A stretch of 64,000 nucleotides of DNA from contig OY744535.1 in NCBI GenBank assembly GCA_963556195.1, positions 88,126,449 to 88,190,448 of the forward strand. Direction: 5' to 3'. This stretch comes from Sepiola atlantica. Lineage: Eukaryota > Mollusca > Cephalopoda > Sepiida > Sepiolidae. The translations under genes were made by a program, and so were the position numbers. Positions within the stretch are counted from its first letter, which is position 1. Each line of letters starts with the position of its first letter. This document shows positions 21,315 to 33,781 of this stretch, piece after piece. The notes under the pieces were generated by a model. The model made no database searches, was not told the origin of the DNA, and saw only the letters and a program-made list of their open reading frames with translations.

Positions 21315-22255
21315 GGTGAGAGAGGGAATGGACGGTTATAATAGGTGAATCCAAAGAGGGAAATAAAACCATTTCCGTAACCCCCACCCTTTCAATACAA
21401 AATCAAGAAAAAACAACGTGAAAATGAACACACGAATGTCGGATTAATGTTACATGGTCTAAAGTTAAACAGTAAACTGTTGTTGTCTGTTAATTTTTAG
21501 TGAAAGGTTCGTAGATAAAAGGATATTACGTACTTCCATGAAATTTGTGTCAACAAATTAATGTTGTTGAAGTGAACACTACAGTTAGTTTTACACGGTA
21601 AGCAATTTGAAAGAGATTTTTAAGCGTTAAAGGTGTTATGTATAAAATTGTCCACGTTTTTAAGTGAAACAATGAAATTACACCGAAAGTAATTGAATAT
21701 TGCTAAGAAAAACGTCTGAAGTCGAATCGATTAAGAGATTGTAGCCGCCATGTTTAATCAAGATACTATATAAGTCATTAAGTTCGTTAAATGTATTCCG
21801 TTTATTTAGGAAGGAGATGAAGTCTATAGGAAATTGTAATAAATAACGTAATAAGATATTTCGTAAAATCAGTGAAATATGAGGGAGCGTCTATTAAATG
21901 TGTTCGGAATGTAGTGTATTATGTATTAAAATAATGGAAGATTAAAACAGTAACGGTTATGTTTTTTCTAAATTATTCGTTGTCTATTACTTCCCGGTGA
22001 TGAAAGGGATAGTGATAGCAGAAAATTATTACAGAAAACATGTTTGCTACCATATCTATAGAGTGTATGTTGTAAATAGCATTTGATGGTATTCTAATGA
22101 TAGTATTTATTGTTATATGAAAAAAATAATCATCAATTTCGGCATGTGCTTGTTTTCTTACTCTTTCCAAAGGTACAGAAGTAAACGTCTTCACGTCATA
22201 TATAAATAGAAGAGAATACGCTCATTTGAAATATATATATATATATATAAATATA
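18817..22255. other. Unannotated AT-rich stretch with minor repeats
   Basis: No gene supported over 3.4 kb. It includes a (TA)n tract at 19757-19795 and a (GA)n tract at 21285-21325. A weak match to the minisatellite-element head (CGTTGCTCGGGAT) lies near 20130. Two loosely similar CCATCTC...GCAG segments lie near 20680-20780. Confidence 0.5.
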
Positions 22256-22486
22256 AAGATAGATGAAGGAAGAGGGATACACATGTACGAATGACACATT
22301 TATTTCAATTTCGATTGTTTAATGCAAGGTATACGCGGTAATTTAATTATGTTTATTATTCTTTCATTGGCTTAAGGAAAGAATAATAAACATAATTGTA
22401 TTACCGAGTATACCTTGCATTGAACAATCGAAGTTTAAATAAATTTGTCATTCGTACATGATTATCCCTCTTCTTTCATCTATCTT
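22256..22486. mobile_element. Foldback MITE, about 108-bp arms
   Basis: Left arm AAGATAGATGAAGGAAGAGG...TATTATTCTTTC and right arm GAAAGAATAATAAACATAAT...CATCTATCTT are imperfect reverse complements around a 15-bp loop. Further single arms occur at 17540 and 31556, so this is a dispersed family. It encodes no protein. The outer ends are TA/GATA-rich. Confidence 0.85.
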
Positions 22487-22578
22487 CATAATTGCTCTAT
22501 CTCGTATATTGAGCTTAAATTATTTCACGATAGGTGCTATCAACTAAAAGTACATTTTTAGTTTCATATTTTATTCTC

Positions 22579-22579
<1 letters not shown>

Positions 22580-22632
<53 letters not shown>
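22580..22632. repeat. (TA)n microsatellite
   Basis: Pure TA tract. Confidence 0.97.
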
Positions 22633-22634
<2 letters not shown>

Positions 22635-23233
22635 CGTGATAAACTATTAATTTTGTGTACGCAAATGTAATTGGTTTTCAGCAAATCTACGCGTCTTTGG
22701 GGTCCAGAAAATGTACTTGAAAATAAATTCGGACAATGGGTATATAAGGGAAAATACAACATAAGAAAGCACAAACGCGCAACAAAATAACGCCAACAAC
22801 AGCACAACGGTTTGTGAGTGCTACTTATCGAATAAAATCGAAATAAATAAAAATAACACTTTAAATTTCATGCGCGGAGACTTATTAACAAATGAAAATA
22901 TAAATAATATGAAATAAAGTTTAAGAAGAAATAAACATATAACTAAACGCAATAAAATAAACTGTTTTTAATGAAGCATGGTTGACACTACTCCTGCTAA
23001 TGATGCCATTAAGAAGTTTTTCATAGGTCGTACGTTGTTATTCGAAATGCAGAACTCATAACACGCTGTCCTGTTTTTTTTGTTGATATTTATTGTGTTC
23101 GGGTTAGTTTTTTCTTATTGTTTTAAAGTAAAATTAAATGTTTATATTATAAAAATGAATAATGTTTTACCTAGTATTTAGCACTTTTCGAAAAATATTA
23201 TTTTTGTTGATTTTATAAACACATTTAAACATG

Positions 23234-23236
<3 letters not shown>

Positions 23237-23281
<45 letters not shown>
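23237..23281. repeat. (TA)n microsatellite
   Basis: TA tract adjoining the SINE at 23282. Confidence 0.97.
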
Positions 23282-23285
<4 letters not shown>

Positions 23286-23534
23286 TATAAATAAATATTA
23301 AATTATTTATACCTACAGACGCTAGCGTGTCAAGCGTATTGCTCTCATCAGTGCAGGGAAGTAACAATTTCAGACGGTCGAGAGGCGCGAACCCGGTACA
23401 CAGAGTCAGCCATATCCACTCGGCCCACGGAAACTGCCACGTAATTTAGGGAAATTAAGATCTATATGTACCTAGAAGCGGACACAGATAGAAGACTAGT
23501 CGAGAGTGTTCGACGAACGCATTCGGAACTTTGC

Positions 23535-23540
<6 letters not shown>
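23282..23540 (-). repeat. SINE family 1, minus-strand copy
   Basis: Its reverse complement contains all family-1 landmarks in order: GAACGCATTCGTCGAACAC-type text, TAGGTACATATAGATCTTAA, the A-box region TGGGCCGAGTGGATATGG, B-box CGGGTTCGCGCCTCTC, and GACCGTCTGAAATTGTTACT with CTGATGAGAGCAATACGC. It is flanked by (TA)n on both sides. This is the best preserved single copy in the window. Confidence 0.85.

Positions 23541-23592
<52 letters not shown>
23538..23592. repeat. (TA)n microsatellite
   Basis: Pure TA then GTGTGT. Confidence 0.97.
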
Positions 23593-23594
<2 letters not shown>

Positions 23595-23599
23595 TGTGT

Positions 23600-24615
23600 G
23601 TGTTGGTGATATACAAATATAACACGTATCAGCAAAAGATGAAAAGATCGAGAAAAACAAAATGTTATACGAAATTGCATCGTCTAAAATTATGAAATAC
23701 TGTGTGCATATTGTGTAAGATACATATATCGAAATTTAAAATGATCTCTACTCACTTATTATACTTATTACCAGCATTATTCCCCCCTCTAGTCATATAT
23801 TTCAGCGTGTATATATGACGAACTAACATATACTAAACTTCTATTGAGAAGTGGGGCTAATGCCTGGGAGAACGGTTTCAGGACAACAGAAGAGATAGTT
23901 CACTACCAAACCAAAGAAACAAGTTAATGCTTGTGAGAGTATGTCATCTTACAAAATGCGTACTATACTATCCATTTAAGTGAGCATTATCTTATAGTAC
24001 GTGTGTCTGAAATAGTCTAGTAAACTAAATAGAAGTAAAAGTATAACATCGAATCTCTATTAGTAATAGAGTAAACATGAGGACTTATTTATTTCACTTC
24101 ACTACAGAGCTTAATGTGACACACAGTCTATATAAGGTGATACTTACTAAACATTACATAAATAGTTACTCTGTCTAAGAAGATGTATCCTTCTCCGACA
24201 CATGAAGTTCCATTTGCATGTTAAAAATCATTAACGGCTCGATATAGATTATGTGAGGCGTGTCAGAACGCCGATTTAATGTTAGTTAACCATAGATATA
24301 AGTATATATATTGTGCGCCCTTCATTTTTACTTTCTTATTGCATAAGATATGATGAAATAGTAATTTTATTTTCAATTTTTTTATCACTAAATTATTTTA
24401 TACTATTTATATGTCTATGTGTATTTCAATTTATAATTACTGTTAATTACGTGATCGTATACCACAGTGCATCAGTAAACATGCTAAAAACGTAGTCAAT
24501 AATAATTGCTGGCTTGTGGGTATAATAGATTACGTACTAACCGTGTTATTTAATTGAGATTTTATCAACATGCGACAGTTTGATACATATTCTGATATAC
24601 GTATTCTCTTTTTAT
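23600..24615. other. Unannotated AT-rich stretch
   Basis: Nothing supported. The 60-residue plus-strand frame at 24313-24495 is hydrophobic and AT-driven, without a recognisable domain. Confidence 0.5.
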
Positions 24616-24619
24616 TTCA

Positions 24620-25445
24620 ATGCGAGTGTTCGTCAAGGTCATATTATAGGCAAAACACTGGTTCTTCTTGATAATCTATGATCTTCCGGATTATATTATT
24701 CAAAATATTAATATATATGATGATGTTTCTCTTTTCCCATCTCTTTGGAGTCAATTGCAACATGCAGCGGATCTAGAAATTCACTTTGGTTCGGTTGTGG
24801 ATTAGAGTACAAGATTGCTTGTTTTAGTTATTTCTTTCAAGACTCAGCCCGTGTCTTTAAATCTTAGGCGTGTTCCTTGCCTCTCTAATATTTTAATGAA
24901 TGTCTCTGTTTTTTTAGGAGAAATCGACTTTGAAACTTCTTGGTGAGTCAGTCTTATCTAATTTTAAGTTGGTGTCTTACATGAGCTCTTTCGGCATCTC
25001 GTAAAGTCGGTTCTCTCTATCGCCACAAAAACTTTATAACACATGAATATATTCTCTATGTGTACATATCTATGATACTATAAGACCATGTAGGGAGTAC
25101 TGTTGTCATATTTGTCACTATGTTGCGAACCTCAGTCTTTTATATAACTATTATCATAGTTTGTTTTCTTCGGAATCCATGATCTCTTCCCTTCTACTTT
25201 ATTCCAGCTCGTTTGACTTGTGTGCCTAGTGGTCTTCAGAAATAAGTTGTGTTGATGCCTCAATATAATAAAACCTTATATTCCAGTAACTTTCTTCCAA
25301 AAACTACAGGCTGATGCGACTCTCTTTCTCTTGTCTGTTTTCAAAACCAACCTATTTAGGAATATCCAGTTTTAGCGATACTCATCTTTCATTTATTTTA
25401 CCTCTTTACATTAAGTTTCTAGCAATTTTCATAAATAAGTATTGA
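24620..25445 (+). pseudogene. Decayed LINE ORF2, RT C-terminal half (CR1/Jockey-like)
   Basis: No long frame survives, but reading across frames gives the expected succession for this group. There is a relic of the GSVL...NDLPD region near 24645, then NINIY and DDVSLF (the FADD neighbourhood) near 24705-24730. SASRKVGSLYRHK follows near 25000, IRPCREYCCH near 25080, ANLSLLYNYYH near 25130 and YNKTLYSSNFLP near 25265-25300. The last corresponds to the conserved FLPRTxxLWNSLP tail. Stops and frame changes are frequent and a segment between EYCCH and LSLLYNYYH is deleted. It is non-functional and old. The assignment rests on my recall of the family's C-terminal motifs. Confidence 0.7.
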
Positions 25446-27706
25446 CAGCATTTGTAAAATTAGTGTCGTTTTTAATTGTTTAAATTAGTTTGGGATGTTT
25501 CAGTAATTTGTTCACTTTTTGAAAATAACGATCACACATATTATCATTAAGTGAATTAACACGTTTACAAAAATAGGCATCCTTGAATTTTAAAGTGTGA
25601 TCTATTGTACCATTATCTAAAAAATAATTTAGATTTTTTAATTACAATATAATTATTTTCCATTAGTGATATTTCAGTTAATATATTCTGGTACGTTTTA
25701 TAGAAGGAAGAACAATTCATGGTGTGCATATGTTTGAATGTTACTTGTTGTATTTTATCTGTGTGTCCGCGTGTTTTAAACAATTCAGACAAATTAAACT
25801 CGAAAAAGTAAAAATGTGCTTAATAAATAAAATCAATGTTAACAAAAAAACTCATTTTGAGAAAGAAAATGGTCAGTAAAGAATAACAGCAAGATTTAAC
25901 AGTATCCTATTGATGAAGTAATGTAAGAATTCCATGAATTATTAAACCGCTAGAGCTCCCTTAAACTTGGCCTAAATAATCCTGCTTCATATGTTCTGTA
26001 GTGGGATTTGTTATGCTTCTTTAAGAAACCATGAGTTGAATTCGTTACCTTTTATCTGATAAACCATTGTCTGTTTACTTACTAATTCCAGTTCGGGAAC
26101 CAGACTGATTACTCCAACTCTAGTAATAAGTGATATTCTTTCAACTCAGAACACTGTAACATTACAAATGCGTATTTAATTAAGGTTAATGTTCAGTATC
26201 ATACTGTGCGTAGAGCACGCTTTTACAAAAAAAGTAATAGAACTTCTTCCAAACGACATTCTTAAAATATACATAAGATAAAAAGATATTTCACATATAT
26301 GTTAAAGAAAACTCTTGCTAAAGCGTGGGTACCTTTTTCAGTGTAGTTGCTCAGACCTGTGTTATTCGATTACCAGAATAATTACTGATGTGTTTGTGAT
26401 TTTCATATGTATAAAACAAACTTGTAGATAATCAAACACATGATAAAAAAGCGTAGAAAAATATATTTTATTATTTACAACAGATAATCAAGTTAACATA
26501 GAGTAAACCAGTGTAGAACACGTTACGGAAAGTAACTATTAGTAAACATGTAGTTCTTGTGAACTCAGTCATGCGCTTTCCCAGACTTACGAATCTGGTA
26601 ACAAATGATGGTGGCCGCATTGAATTGTAAACTACCCCTTCTGTTATACGCCATCTTTTTTATATAAATCCTTTGAAAGAATTACATCTCAGTAATAAAT
26701 TACGAGCACATAATAATAGTGAATTATTTTTCAAGCACTTCCGTATAAGTCAATTCTGTCTAATAGGTACGTTTTTACCTGCGATATTTTGTCATCTAAA
26801 ATTACTATTCATGCACAAATTGGCAAGCACAAAAGTAGTGTAATTAAAACTTTTTTGTGTTTCAAAATCAAAACGATTAATAAATGTTCTAAATGTAAAA
26901 CGAAGTAGTTTCCTTTCTCTATCGAATCATCTTCAAGTGACCAAAACAATGAATAAAAAAGTAAATCTTAATTTAATACCAGTAAACCACAATCAATAGC
27001 ATGACATACACAACTAGTAAAAAATATGTTTTAATGTGTTATGTTGATGCACTTTATACCAGAATGATAATTATGCCGCATTCCCAAAACATAAATTGTA
27101 AAGCACATATCTGGAACAAACATCAGTTTTCGTTGACAGTTAATGCTCTGACATACAGTGTTCTGAATTGCTATGTTGTACTCTCAACGGGGGGATTTCT
27201 AAAAGATCTATAGTACCCATAGACTATTATTTATTTTGATTGGTATGTCAACACCAAATATATTATCTAAAAAAATTAAAACATAAATAAGGTTTTATTA
27301 AGCAAAATAATTGTGTACTACAATATTTGCCAAATTGATAGAATCGTGTCATGATGCACACAATTCAAATTAGCATTTAATAAATATTATGTTTGATTTA
27401 TGAAATATAATTTTGTTTTTATCTTAAATTAATTATTACATGTTTTCTGTTTATGTATCATTTAGTAACTTTTATTTGTGCATCTGTTATTACTGTTACA
27501 GCTATTTCTATCGAATAATGTAGTTCGTATGTTATGTTTTTATGTTATAATTTGTGTAACATCCCAATTCCAATGAATGCAACTGTTTGCGTATCGTAGG
27601 ACGGACTCATAGTCCAGCACAAAGCGCGTTATTACAAGATACCGTTTTCGTTGTTACTGTATACTTTGTATATTTTGCTTTATCTAGTAAGCTCGTCTTC
27701 TGACAT

Positions 27707-27708
<2 letters not shown>
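25446..27708. other. Unannotated AT-rich stretch
   Basis: No gene or repeat I can support over 2.2 kb. Confidence 0.55.

Positions 27709-27748
<40 letters not shown>
27709..27748. repeat. (TA)n microsatellite
   Basis: Pure TA tract. Confidence 0.97.
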
Positions 27749-27753
<5 letters not shown>

Positions 27754-27945
27754 TATATATTCTGTGAAATGATATAGCATAGTCTACATCCATGGCAAAA
27801 CATGACACATACTAAGATTGATACGGAAATTATCAAAGTCAATTACAAAAAAGGCTATATATTCGATATACCTTGAACAGAATGAGTAACCTAGCTTCCA
27901 CAACACTATCTTTCCATGTCTATTTCTCTATCTATCTTTCTCTGC

Positions 27946-27946
<1 letters not shown>

Positions 27947-28015
<69 letters not shown>
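27947..28015. repeat. (TA)n microsatellite
   Basis: Pure TA tract of about 69 bp. Confidence 0.97.
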
Positions 28016-28018
<3 letters not shown>

Positions 28019-28161
28019 TGTCTGTGAAACCCGTGTGTTTACTGTATGTTTTTATTAAATAGCATGTTATCGTTTGTAGACGTAAAATATTACAGCGTAC
28101 TGGGAATAATGATTCGAGAATGCATGTGTAATGTGTAAAATTCGACACGTTAAATAAGGAC

Positions 28162-28420
28162 ATGGCGCCTAGGCAACTTACTTTTAACATTGAAAGAAAA
28201 GTAACATATTTGATATCTTACATAGTGTTTATTTTTAGATTACGTGGTCAATTTCAGAAAGAACATTTGCTCCATTTGATCAAATGCAACTGTAAGGAAG
28301 AGATATGGCTCTCAATGGTTCTGGCTGACATGTCTGCAAATGTACAACCAAATTATGTTTGGATTAATAAATGTGTATACTTAATAAACCTAAATAAATA
28401 TTTAAAAAATATCTATGTAT
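28162..28420 (+). other. Open frame of unknown origin, Cys-motif fragment
   Basis: The first 85 residues of this 115-residue frame are not repeat-derived; the end is Ile/Tyr from (TA)n. The segment EHLLHLIKCNCKEE resembles the LLxLIxCxCK start of a Cys-rich tail that I associate with some mollusc and cnidarian retroelement polyproteins. The rest of that tail is not conserved here. It may be a decayed element remnant. A host exon cannot be excluded. Confidence 0.25.
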
Positions 28421-28434
28421 GTATAATAAGTATG

Positions 28435-28436
<2 letters not shown>

Positions 28437-28508
<72 letters not shown>
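28437..28508. repeat. (TA)n microsatellite
   Basis: TA with TATG/TACA interruptions. Confidence 0.95.
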
Positions 28509-28635
28509 GCATAGACAATTACGATATAGTACTTTATTTCGCAAGTACGATGAAAAAGTCTATAAATACGATAAATGTATGCTTAATATTGGGAATATGG
28601 CATTATCGTAGTTGAAAAGGGAGTGAAGATAAGCA

Positions 28636-28681
<46 letters not shown>
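28636..28681. repeat. (TA)n microsatellite
   Basis: Pure TA tract. Confidence 0.97.
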
Positions 28682-28685
<4 letters not shown>

Positions 28686-28689
28686 CTTT

Positions 28690-29592
<903 letters not shown>

Positions 29593-30647
29593 TCAACGGG
29601 CACGTATATAGTCTTTTGAAACTCGTCAGTGTGGTTTTATCCAACCAACGCATCGACCCTTGAGCTCGAACCTATGGCCTTCAGTTAACATTGCCTGTTA
29701 AAGTCTTGCAGTCTCGGCCGGATTGCTAGTAGTTAGTATTTAGGTGTCATTTCCGTATTCCATTACGCTGATTAGTTTGCGTATGAACTCAATTGTTTTG
29801 GGAAAAGCCTACATATTTGCGGACTAAAATCTTATATAGCTTACATCGCAGTTCTATCTCTGAGTAAGGGGTTATATAATTATAAACACTTATAAACAAA
29901 TGGTGTGTCTCCTGTAGGTGTACTTTTTTGTGATTTCATAATTCATATTCATCTGACGATACCTTGTATTAATCTTCATAAAAACGTAAAATTAAAAAAC
30001 AGTTTATTTACAGAAGTAAATTCCTCTACAAAGTAAACAACCGCCCACTAGCTTAGTTTGTATCCAAGAAAATGGGTAAAAGTAGTAACACATTATTCGG
30101 TGTCATGAGTTTAATATCAACGATTAAACAAAAATATTTCAAGACCATTTGTTTCAATACACAAACGGAGCTGTTAATCTTAGATGTTTGTTGGTAAAAT
30201 AGTTCATCACTTGAGAGCAAAATGGCGGAACGTAAAATAAATAGGCGGGTCAAATATGTCAGAATAATTTGATAGTCCATTACACATACAAAAAAATGAT
30301 TAACGTTTCCTAGGAAACCAGACAGCGGACTTTTTTCTAAATGAGTAGAAGATAAAGTAATTACGAGGTGAATATGAAGCGTGTGTATCCACTTTTATCT
30401 TTCTTTGTCAGAAAAACTACTGATCACGACCCATAAAATGTTGATATTGTTTAGAAATTAAATTTACCGACGATGTTTGTTTTTAATTTGATCGATAAGC
30501 TGATGCAGGGAGAGAACTCGAACAATAATGACGAGTATATGTTGGCTAAAATATACACCAAATCCGCCGATGAAACACATGCATTTTATCATAAACATAC
30601 AACAACACGCATAATATATTTGCATCCCAAGAGAGATAAAAAGGTAA

Positions 30648-30650
30648 ACA

Positions 30651-30686
<36 letters not shown>

Positions 30687-30693
30687 CAGAGAC

Positions 30694-30730
<37 letters not shown>

Positions 30731-30733
30731 AAA
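30648..30733. repeat. (GA)n with GACAGA interruptions
   Basis: Purine tract on the plus strand. The Arg/Glu/Thr and Leu/Ser frames across it are artefacts. Confidence 0.95.
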
Positions 30734-31500
30734 ACATGTACGTTTCAGCAGCATAGAAATAGTATTTTATTTCGTCGTTCTCTAGGAAGTTAGAGACAAG
30801 GTCAGTTGTGGTTTTAAAAGCCAGCGCACTAGGATGAGCGTGCGTTGCCTTATAAAATGCCTAAGGAGCCTAATCAGCATTCCCCAGTAAGAAGGCATCA
30901 GGCAATTAGCAATTAACTAACCCCTCCTAAAAGAAGAAAAGCTTGGGATAGTTGACCTCGTGAGACTGCCCATGACCATACTTCGGTCCGACAACAACAA
31001 AGCCACTGTCAAACTTATAGTAAATGACGTAGCAGTGATGTATGAAGGTGTTAGTGTGCGTGTAGAGTTTTTCTATAAAGGTTCCTTGAGTCATACGATA
31101 TGTAAGCGATCTTTCAAACACATGAAAATAAAAATAAAAACAAAAAACTATTAGTAAATAATTAAATAAAACACCGGGAAGAATAAAAACCACACATAAC
31201 TCTAAATAAAATAAAAACCACACAAAAGTCTAAATAAAATAAAATGAAACTTCATTGATACCTAAGCAATATACCGGGTTTTAATCGACGTAACGCCATT
31301 TCTCATTGTGGTTTGACCCCATTCAGTACGCTTACGAGTCCTTTGGTATAGGTGTTTAAAATGTACAAAGTCAACCCATCTAGATAACAACTCGGTACGA
31401 TTTTGAAATAGGTAACATATAGTTGTCAAATAAATTATTTTTATTAGCTTCTGCGATTGAGCACTTTATTGATTTTTTGTCAATATGAATTGACATACTA

Positions 31501-31502
31501 TT

Positions 31503-31558
<56 letters not shown>

Positions 31559-31582
31559 TAGATAGATAGATAGATAGATAGA
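31501..31582. repeat. (TA)n followed by (GATA)n
   Basis: About 55 bp of TA and seven GATA units. Confidence 0.95.
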
Positions 31583-31697
31583 AGAAAGAAGAGTGATAAA
31601 TATGCGACGATTGTCCAAATTTATTTCAAATTTCAATTGTTCAATGCAAGGTGTATTCAGTAATAAACTAGTGCTTATTATTCTTTCCTTAAGCAAA
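31556..31697 (+). repeat. Single arm of the 22.3-kb foldback element family
   Basis: Matches the left arm at 22256-22362, including TTTATTTCAAATTTCAATTG, TCAATGCAAGGT and TTATTATTCTTTCC. The opposite arm is absent. Confidence 0.75.
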
Positions 31698-31899
31698 GGC
31701 TTTTCAAAGATCGAAATCTTATTACCAGAGGAGAAAATACAGATGGATAAGTTGGCTTTCGAAAAACCAAAGTTCGAATATTTGAAAAATATGAAAATTA
31801 TTATTAAAAATTATTAAAATAATTTTTGTTAAAAAAACCTATTGAATGAAAAGAAAAGTTCCGTGAAAAAGATATGCAAATTGTCCGGGTTGTAAATTT

Positions 31900-33780
31900 C
31901 CGTTGAAAAGAAGTCCGGTGAATTGTAGAATGTGAAGAAAAACTCTTAGCGTGGAAGCAGATTGGAGAAAATGCTCAAAATATAGGTAAGTCCAGACGCA
32001 CTTAAAGGGGGTTGAGAAGAGGGAAACAGGCCATTTTTTTATGTACTTCCAGGGCCAAGTAAAACAGAAGATATCTCATTCAAGGTTTAAATCCGAATGA
32101 GACAAAAAGGCAAAATGGTTAAAGATTTGGGGTTGGGGGGGGGGGTTATGAGGTACGGGATTGTTTAAAAAGCCGTCTTGTGAATTGGGGGGAATAAAAT
32201 AAGAAGGGAAAAGGAAAAGGAGGAAGGGTTGGTATGGGGATGCAGTTAAAGTGACAGGTAGGTTAAGGGTGTGGGCGGGCGGTAGGATGTAGGTTTTTGG
32301 GGTGGGATTAAATGAAGTGGATGTGGGTATAGAAATTGTTGATTCTAAAAATAGAAATCAAATGAGTGAGCTTCTAACATTTCAGGCAGCTAAGAGCAAA
32401 TTAAATTGTAGTTACCAGTTTTTGTTTCAGGGGGTTTAAAAAAGGTTAAAGTAGAATTAGTGAAAATCATGGTAAAATGAATAGAGGGATGTGAGAGAGT
32501 GAGTGATTAAAATTAAAAATTAAAAATTAAAATTAAAAAGGAGCTAGGGAATAGTTAATTAAAACAATTTGTATTTTAAAACCAAATTAAGGGTTTGATG
32601 AATAATTAGGAGGGGCATTAAATGACCAAGGAGACAAGAGGGGGAAACAAATTAATGGGAAAAGAGTTAGTGAAATTAAAGATCAAGTCTGCTCTACTCG
32701 GTTATATTGAAATTTAGGAGAGGGGAACAGTGTAATGGATAAGGATAGATTGTTTGAAACAATTTGTTTCGATTACAAGTAATAGGGGTGGAATTGGGTT
32801 AGTTCAATCAAAAACTTGAGAGCAGTGTCATTGTTATAATCTATGGTTTAAGTTGTGAGTGAGTCGTAATAGGGTACCACTTAACAATTACAGTTTAAAA
32901 TTAAATTAGATATATAAGGGAAGCTTTCAAGGGGTTTCCAAGTAGTATGAAAATATGATTTGAGAGGATGGGGGTGAGATTAGTCAAAGATAAGATAAGG
33001 TGAGCAAAAGGAGAATATACCGATAGAAAATGGCTCGCGAGTAGTTAGAGGGATTAGGAGTATTCAAAATAAGCCAAAATAAGTAGTTATGTAACTAGCT
33101 TAAATCAATCAATTAGTTGAAAAGATTTCTCAAAGGGGGTTATGGAGGCTATTAAGGAGATAGGACAGAAATGCTAGTAACAGTTGAAATAATATAAGTG
33201 TTATAGGCCAGGGTTGGATTGAAAAATAAAGCAGACTTACGTTTTGAAGCTAGTGTGTTAGAGGTCTGATAAGAATTACAGGGGGATATGAATAGACTCA
33301 ATTGGAGGGGAATTCAAAGGTCGTAGTTAAAAGGAGAACAAAAAGAAGTTACAGGGGGATATGTTGCAATTAGGAAGAGTCCAATATAAGGACGATATAG
33401 TGGAAGTGTGGGAGATAATAAGGGGGTGAGAATAAGAGGCCATGAAGGAGTTTGTGGGTAGGTTTACGGACAGGAGAAAAAATGTGATAAATATAAGAGG
33501 TTAGGAGTAGAGCTGAAGTAAAAGGATAATAGGAGCTATATTGCAAATGAGGTATAAATGTCTAGATATTAGATATGTTAATGATCGGTGGAAAGTAGGA
33601 GGAATAATGTTAGTTCAATCTACTAAAGGTGTATCGGGTAGATATAGTTGTTAGGTGTGATGGGGAGGAAACATTTATTGGGAGGGTTAATTAGTGAGAT
33701 TAGGGGCGTTAAGAATAGAAGTTACAAGGTTACCCTGGGATATAGTTTAGAGATTTGTCAGATGCTAAAAAACGGGGGGA
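31900..33780 (-). other. C-poor plus strand, probable Penelope-like element 3' UTR
   Basis: The plus strand is strikingly low in C over this stretch, so the element sense strand is low in G. The same bias is seen in the adjoining Penelope-like coding region. No frame or domain is visible. The sense strand contains TTGTAATCGAAACA near 32770. Treating it as the 3' untranslated part of the element is inference from position and composition. Confidence 0.4.
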
Positions 33781-33781
33781 G

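Noticed and set aside
30473..30793. A 106-residue frame starting MFVFNLIDKLMQGENSNN
   Set aside because: The second half is (GA)n-derived Arg/Glu/Thr and the first half matches nothing I recognise; not enough for a gene call.
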